This document shows positions 59,601 to 64,000 of a stretch of 64,000 nucleotides of DNA, piece after piece; position 1 is the first letter of the stretch, and every line of letters starts with the position of its first letter. A program made the translations under genes and the position numbers. The notes beneath the pieces were generated by a model that was not told where the DNA came from, ran no database searches, and was given only the letters and a program-made list of their open reading frames with translations. This stretch comes from Anisakis pegreffii (taxonomy: Eukaryota; Nematoda; Chromadorea; Rhabditida; Anisakidae). The stretch spans positions 52,949 through 116,948 of the forward strand of contig JAPYMA010000640.1 in the NCBI GenBank assembly GCA_035041965.1, read 5' to 3'.

Positions 59601-60677
59601 GAATGTATCCGTTTAGTCAAATAGGCAAGAAATTAGTTCCAGGCCGGGCACAGCCACGCCGGATGGCGTAGCCAGAACCTATCCAAATTACCCTTATGAA
59701 ACCCAGTAATTCGAGACACTGTGTTCTCATTCAAACGTCCTCTAGTGCGGACTGTTTCAGAAAGATAACTCATCCAGAAAGTTAGTCACAGCGTTAACTT
59801 AACATCGGCCTCGAGATGGACCTCGATCTATGCTAAAAACATCAGCCTCAGCCTGGGCCTGATCATCAACCTCAGGTTAGCATCAACCACAACGAAAAAA
59901 AAACAATTTCAATTCTACGTAGAAAAAATTGACGTAAAAAAATTCATCCACTATGCCATCTCAAACCACCGGCCTGCCATACCAGTGCATCTCTTCTTTT
60001 CATTAATATGTTATTCCAACATGAATGCGTCAAAGAAGTCAGATAGACCGTGACAAACCCGTGGGAGTTACGGAGCCGTGGGGTTTACGTTCGATTTCGG
60101 ATGCACTTGAGCTCGATTCCACTTCCCAATGAGCGTTTTCTGCAATTGAAGTGTTGATTCAGCGTGTAAATCAATATTCGCTTGTAAATTTCAAAAAAAT
60201 CATTATATTTGTTCAAGGTTCGTTATGGTTCGTCTCATTCTTTGCTATATAGGTAAAGATAATCAGTTTGAGTCGGTTCAACGCGAAGGGCGAGTAAATT
60301 ATCACTGAACTGAAAGGACGTTTATTCATCCAATTTTGAGTAGAAAGGAACAAATTTAAGTACTGCGCAACGCACTGCTTCGATTCTGAATCAACGTTCT
60401 GATGCTTTGAAGTGTAAAGAACGAAATTTCCGCTCAGGATGGCCGTTTTTAGGAAACGAGTTGTTCATTACAAATGTGGCGATAACAGTTCTATCTTGAA
60501 ATTGCTCAACGAATTGGAGTAAAAATAAATGTATGTGTATTGAGGGCACAAGCACCTAATAGAGCAATCAATATTAGGCAACCTTACCAACTTCACACAG
60601 ATCACGTAAACGATAACAGTGCTGTATAATTAGCACGCATGGCCTCATCGAGTAACCGCAACCTTCCAACGTGTTCT
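56642..60677. repeat. Higher-order satellite copy 1 (E-E-B plus duplicated B)
   Basis: Contains a diverged E block, an E block at 57415, and B blocks at 58167 and 59410. The 1243-bp B duplication makes this copy longer than the next one. It includes a GC-rich stretch with GCCACGCCGGATGGCGTAGC in each B block. Confidence 0.8.
59302..59616 (+). other. Recurrent ORF within B-type satellite blocks
   Basis: A 104-codon ORF ending in SGFELNVSV has shorter relatives at 58158-58370 (70 codons) and 62243-62458 (71 codons). The 58158 copy differs by an in-frame 3-base deletion. All three end at the same stop position. This probably reflects recent duplication of satellite DNA, not a gene; there is no recognisable domain. 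Confidence 0.2.
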
Positions 60678-63517
60678 CAAGACATTGCGTTAGCTGACTA
60701 TCGCATTCTTAAAATAAACGCCTTTTGAATCAAAACATTTGGACTTGAATTGCCAGCAAGATGTATTGGAGTTCTACGAAAGCGACTAACCACAAATGAC
60801 TTTCTAGTGCATCTATGCTTTTCATTGATAAGTTATTTCATGATGAATGCATCAAAGTATTCAGATAGACCGTGACAGACCTGTGATATTTTCGGAGCCG
60901 CTGGCTTTACGTTCGATCTCGGATTCACTTGAGCTCGATTCCAGTTCCCAATGAGCGTTTTCTGCAATTGAAGTGTTGATTCAGCGTGTAAACCAATATT
61001 TGCTTGTAAATTTCAAAAAAATCATTATATTTGTTCAAGGTTCGTTATGGTTCGTCTCATTCTTTGCTATATAGGTTAAGATAATCAGTTTGAGTCGGTT
61101 CAACGCGAAGGGCGAGTAAATTATCACTGAACTGAAAGGACGTTTATTCATCCAATTTTGAGTAGAAAGGAACAAATTTAAGTACTGCGCAACGCACTGC
61201 TTCGATTCTGAATCAACGTTCTGATGCTTTGAAGTGTAAAGAACGAAATTTCCGCTCAGGATGGCCGTTTTTAGGAAACGAGTTGTTCATTACAAATGTG
61301 GCGATAACAGTTTTATCTTGAAATTGCTCAACGAATTGGAGTAAAAATAAATGTATGTGTATTGAGGGCACAAGCACCTAATAGAGCAATCAATATTAGG
61401 CAACCTTACCAACTTCACACAGATCACGTAAACGATAACAGTGCTGTATAATTAGCACGCATGGCCTCATCGAGTAACCGCAACCTTCCAACGTGTTCTC
61501 AAGACATTGCGTTAGCTGACTATCGCATTCTTAAAATAAACGCCTTTTGAATCAAAACATTTGGACTTGAATTGCCAGCAAGATGTATTGGAGTTCTACG
61601 AAAGCGACTAACCACAAATGACTTTCTAGTGCATCTGTGCTTTTCATTGATAAGTTATTTCATGATGAATGCATCAAAGTATTCAGATAGACCGTGACAG
61701 ACCTGTGATATTTTCGGAGCCGCCGGGTTTACGTTCGATCTCGGATGCGCTTGAGCTCGATCCCACTTCCGACTGAGCGCTCTCTGCAATTGAAGTGTTG
61801 ATTCAGCATGTAAACCAACATTTCGTTGTTAATTTGAATAACAATGGTGGTATTTAGTCAGTGTTCATAGCCAGATAGACCGTGACATGAAAGTAGTCAG
61901 ATAGTCTGTGGCCTACCCGTGTTATTTTCAGAGCCGCCGGGTTCACGTTCGATGTCGGATGTGCTTGATTCCACATCCCAATGAGCGGTTTCTGCAATCG
62001 AAGTGTTGATTCAGCGTGTAAACCTCACTGTTTTAGTGAAAGTGCTGATAGAAATGAGTACAATGTAATTAAATGCACGGCGCTCGAGAGCGCAAGCATC
62101 CGATATATAAATAAGCATTATGCAGACCTACCAATTTCAGCAACTTGACATACATTATGTGAATTATAACAATTTTCGTGAATTATAATAAGTGCGTTAA
62201 GCCGGCAATACATCAGGTAGTGGAAATAACCGCAAATTTCCCATGTGCTGTCAAGACATCTCGCTAGTTCGCTATCGCAATCTCAAAATAAATGCTTTCC
62301 AAATCAAAACATTCACTGTTGAGCATGAAACTCTATTTGGTTCGTCAATAATCACAGAAAGTAATGGCGCATCACGGCAGCAATCACGCACAAAAGACTT
62401 TCTACTGTATCTGTGCTTCCTGTTATTGAGCGGTTTCGAGATGAATGTATCCGTTTAATCAAATAGACAAGAAATTAGTTCCAGGCCGGGCGCAGCCACG
62501 CCGGATGGCGTAGCCAGAACCTATCCAAATTATCCTTATAAAACCCACTCATTTGAGACACTGTGCTCTCATTCAAACGTCCTTTAGTGCGGACTGTTTC
62601 AGAAAGATAACTCATCCAGAAAGTTAGTCACAGCGTTAACTTAACATCGGCCTCGAGATGGACCTCGATCAATGCTAAAAACATCAGCCTCAACCTGGGC
62701 CTGATCATCAACCTCAGGTTAGCATCAACCACAACAAAAACCATATTCAATTCTACCTAGAAAAAATTGACTTAGAGAAAATTCATCCACGATGCCATCT
62801 CAAACCACCGGCCTGCCATACCAGTGCATCTGTGCTTTTCATTAATAAGTTATTCCAACATGAATGCATCAAAGTAGTTAGATAGACCGTAACAAACTCG
62901 TGTTACATTGGGAGCCGCTGGGTTCACGTTCGATCTCGGATGCGCTTGAGCTCGATTTCACTACCCAATGAGCGCTTTCTGCAATCGAAATGTTGATTCA
63001 GCGTGCAAATCAATATTTGCTTGTAAATTTCAAAAAAAATCGTTATATTTGTTCAAGGTTCGTTATGCTTCGTCTCATTGTTTGCTATATAGGTAAAGAT
63101 AGTCAATTTGAGTCGGTTCAACGTGAAGGGCGAGTAGATTATCATTGAACTGTATGGACGTTTAGTCATCCAATTTTGAGTTGAAAGGAACAAATTTAAG
63201 TACTGCGCAACGCACTGCTTCGATTCTGAATCAACGTTCTGATGCTTTGAAGTGTAAAGAACGAAATTTCCGCTCAGGATGGCCGTTTTTAGGAAACGAG
63301 TTGTTCATTACAAATGTGGCGATAACAGTTCTATCTTGAAATTGCTCAACGAATTGGAGAAAAAATAAATGTATGTGTATTGAGGGCACAAGCACCTAAT
63401 AGAGCAATCAATATTAGGCAACCTTACCAACTTCACACAGATCACGTAAACGATAACAGTGCTGTATAATTAGCACGCATGGCCTCATCGAGTAACCGCA
63501 ACCTTCCAACGTGTTCT
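60678..63517. repeat. Higher-order satellite copy 2 (E-E-B)
   Basis: E blocks at 60678 and 61500 and a B block at 62252, total about 2.84 kb. A third copy begins at 63518 and is cut by the window end. Confidence 0.85.
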
Positions 63518-64000
63518 CAAGACATTGCGTTAGCTGACTATCGCATTCTTAAAATAAACGCCTTTTGAATCAAAACATTTGGACTTGAATTGCCAGCAAG
63601 ATGTATTGGAGTTCTACGAAAGCGACTAACCACAAATGACTTTCTAGTGCATCTATGCTTTTCATTGATAAGTTATTTCATGATGAATGCATCAAAGTAT
63701 TCAGATAGACCGTGACAGACCTGTGATATTTTCGGAGCCGCTGGCTTTACGTTCGATCTCGGATTCACTTGAGCTCGATTCCAGTTCCCAATGAGCGTTT
63801 TCTGCAATTGAAGTGTTCATTCAGCGTGTAAACCAATATTTGCTTGTAAATTTCAAAAAAATCATTATATTTGTTCAAGGTTCGTTATGGTTCGTCTCAT
63901 TCTTTGCTATATAGGTTAAGATAATCAGTTTGAGTCGGTTCAACGCGAAGGGCGAGTAAATTATCACTGAACTGAAAGGACGTTTATTCATCCAATTTTG

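Larger units (their letters stand above)
56613..64000. repeat. Satellite array with higher-order organisation, continuing past the window end
   Basis: Related blocks recur throughout. Using the anchor CAAGACAT as reference, E-type blocks (followed by TGCGTTAGCTGACTATCGC) occur at 57415, 60678, 61500 and 63518, with a diverged first one near 56642. B-type blocks (followed by CTCGCTAGCTCACTATCAC) occur at 58167, 59410 and 62252. The spacings 752, 1243, 1268, 822, 752 and 1266 fit an E-E-B unit of about 2.84 kb, with one extra B block of 1243 bp in the first copy. Another shared motif, GGAGCCG followed by TTTACGTTCGAT, occurs ten times. Copies are very similar, especially 60.1-61.0 versus 61.0-61.7 kb. 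Confidence 0.93.

Noticed and set aside
56613..64000. CRISPR array or telomere repeat as explanation of the terminal repeats
   Set aside because: Units are hundreds of bases long with no spacer pattern, and no TTAGGC runs are present.

Overview
The window is nuclear DNA from a nematode. The evidence is two cuticle collagens with furin-type cleavage sites and Gly-X-Y domains, a mitochondrial EF-Tu with a nematode-style C-terminal extension, a nematode-type compact tyrosine phosphatase, a CK1/tau-tubulin-kinase-like kinase, a GT92 (DUF23) glycosyltransferase, GT-AG introns of a few hundred bases, and splice-acceptor-like sites a few bases upstream of several start codons (candidate spliced-leader sites). 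The DNA is AT-rich. I cannot name the species. All genes below were assembled by hand by joining exons whose splice phases agree, so most are absent as single ORFs.

Layout. 0.4-6.6 kb: two convergent cuticle collagen genes with matching exon architecture. 6.8-9.0 kb: a hAT-type DNA transposon with a perfect 8-bp target duplication and a decayed LINE inside it. 13.1-16.0 kb: a CK1/TTBK-like kinase (+). 17.3 kb: an 84-bp palindromic hAT MITE. 17.7-19.5 kb: a protein tyrosine phosphatase (+) with an atypical active-site loop. 20.1-20.8 kb: a decayed unidentified coding fragment between direct repeats. 21.9-24.6 kb: mitochondrial EF-Tu (+). 26.3-28.8 kb: a glutamine/lysine-rich protein (-). 30.1-31.3 kb: an old transposon. 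35.0-39.7 kb: a GT92 glycosyltransferase (-). 47.5-49.8 kb: ketohexokinase (-), complete at 298 aa. 50.8-54.1 kb: repeat-rich accessory DNA with a truncated SF1 helicase ORF, an LTR-like segment and a hairpin tandem repeat. 56.6 kb to the window end: a satellite array with a higher-order unit of about 2.84 kb.

The genes do not form an operon or pathway. They are separate housekeeping, cuticle and signalling genes spaced by several kb of AT-rich DNA. The collagens need secretion and proprotein processing. EF-Tu serves mitochondrial translation. Ketohexokinase and the GT92 enzyme act in sugar metabolism and glycan synthesis respectively. The least explained parts are the higher-order satellite, the helicase/LTR block, the atypical phosphatase, and possible coding remnants inside a collagen intron and at 20.2-20.6 kb.
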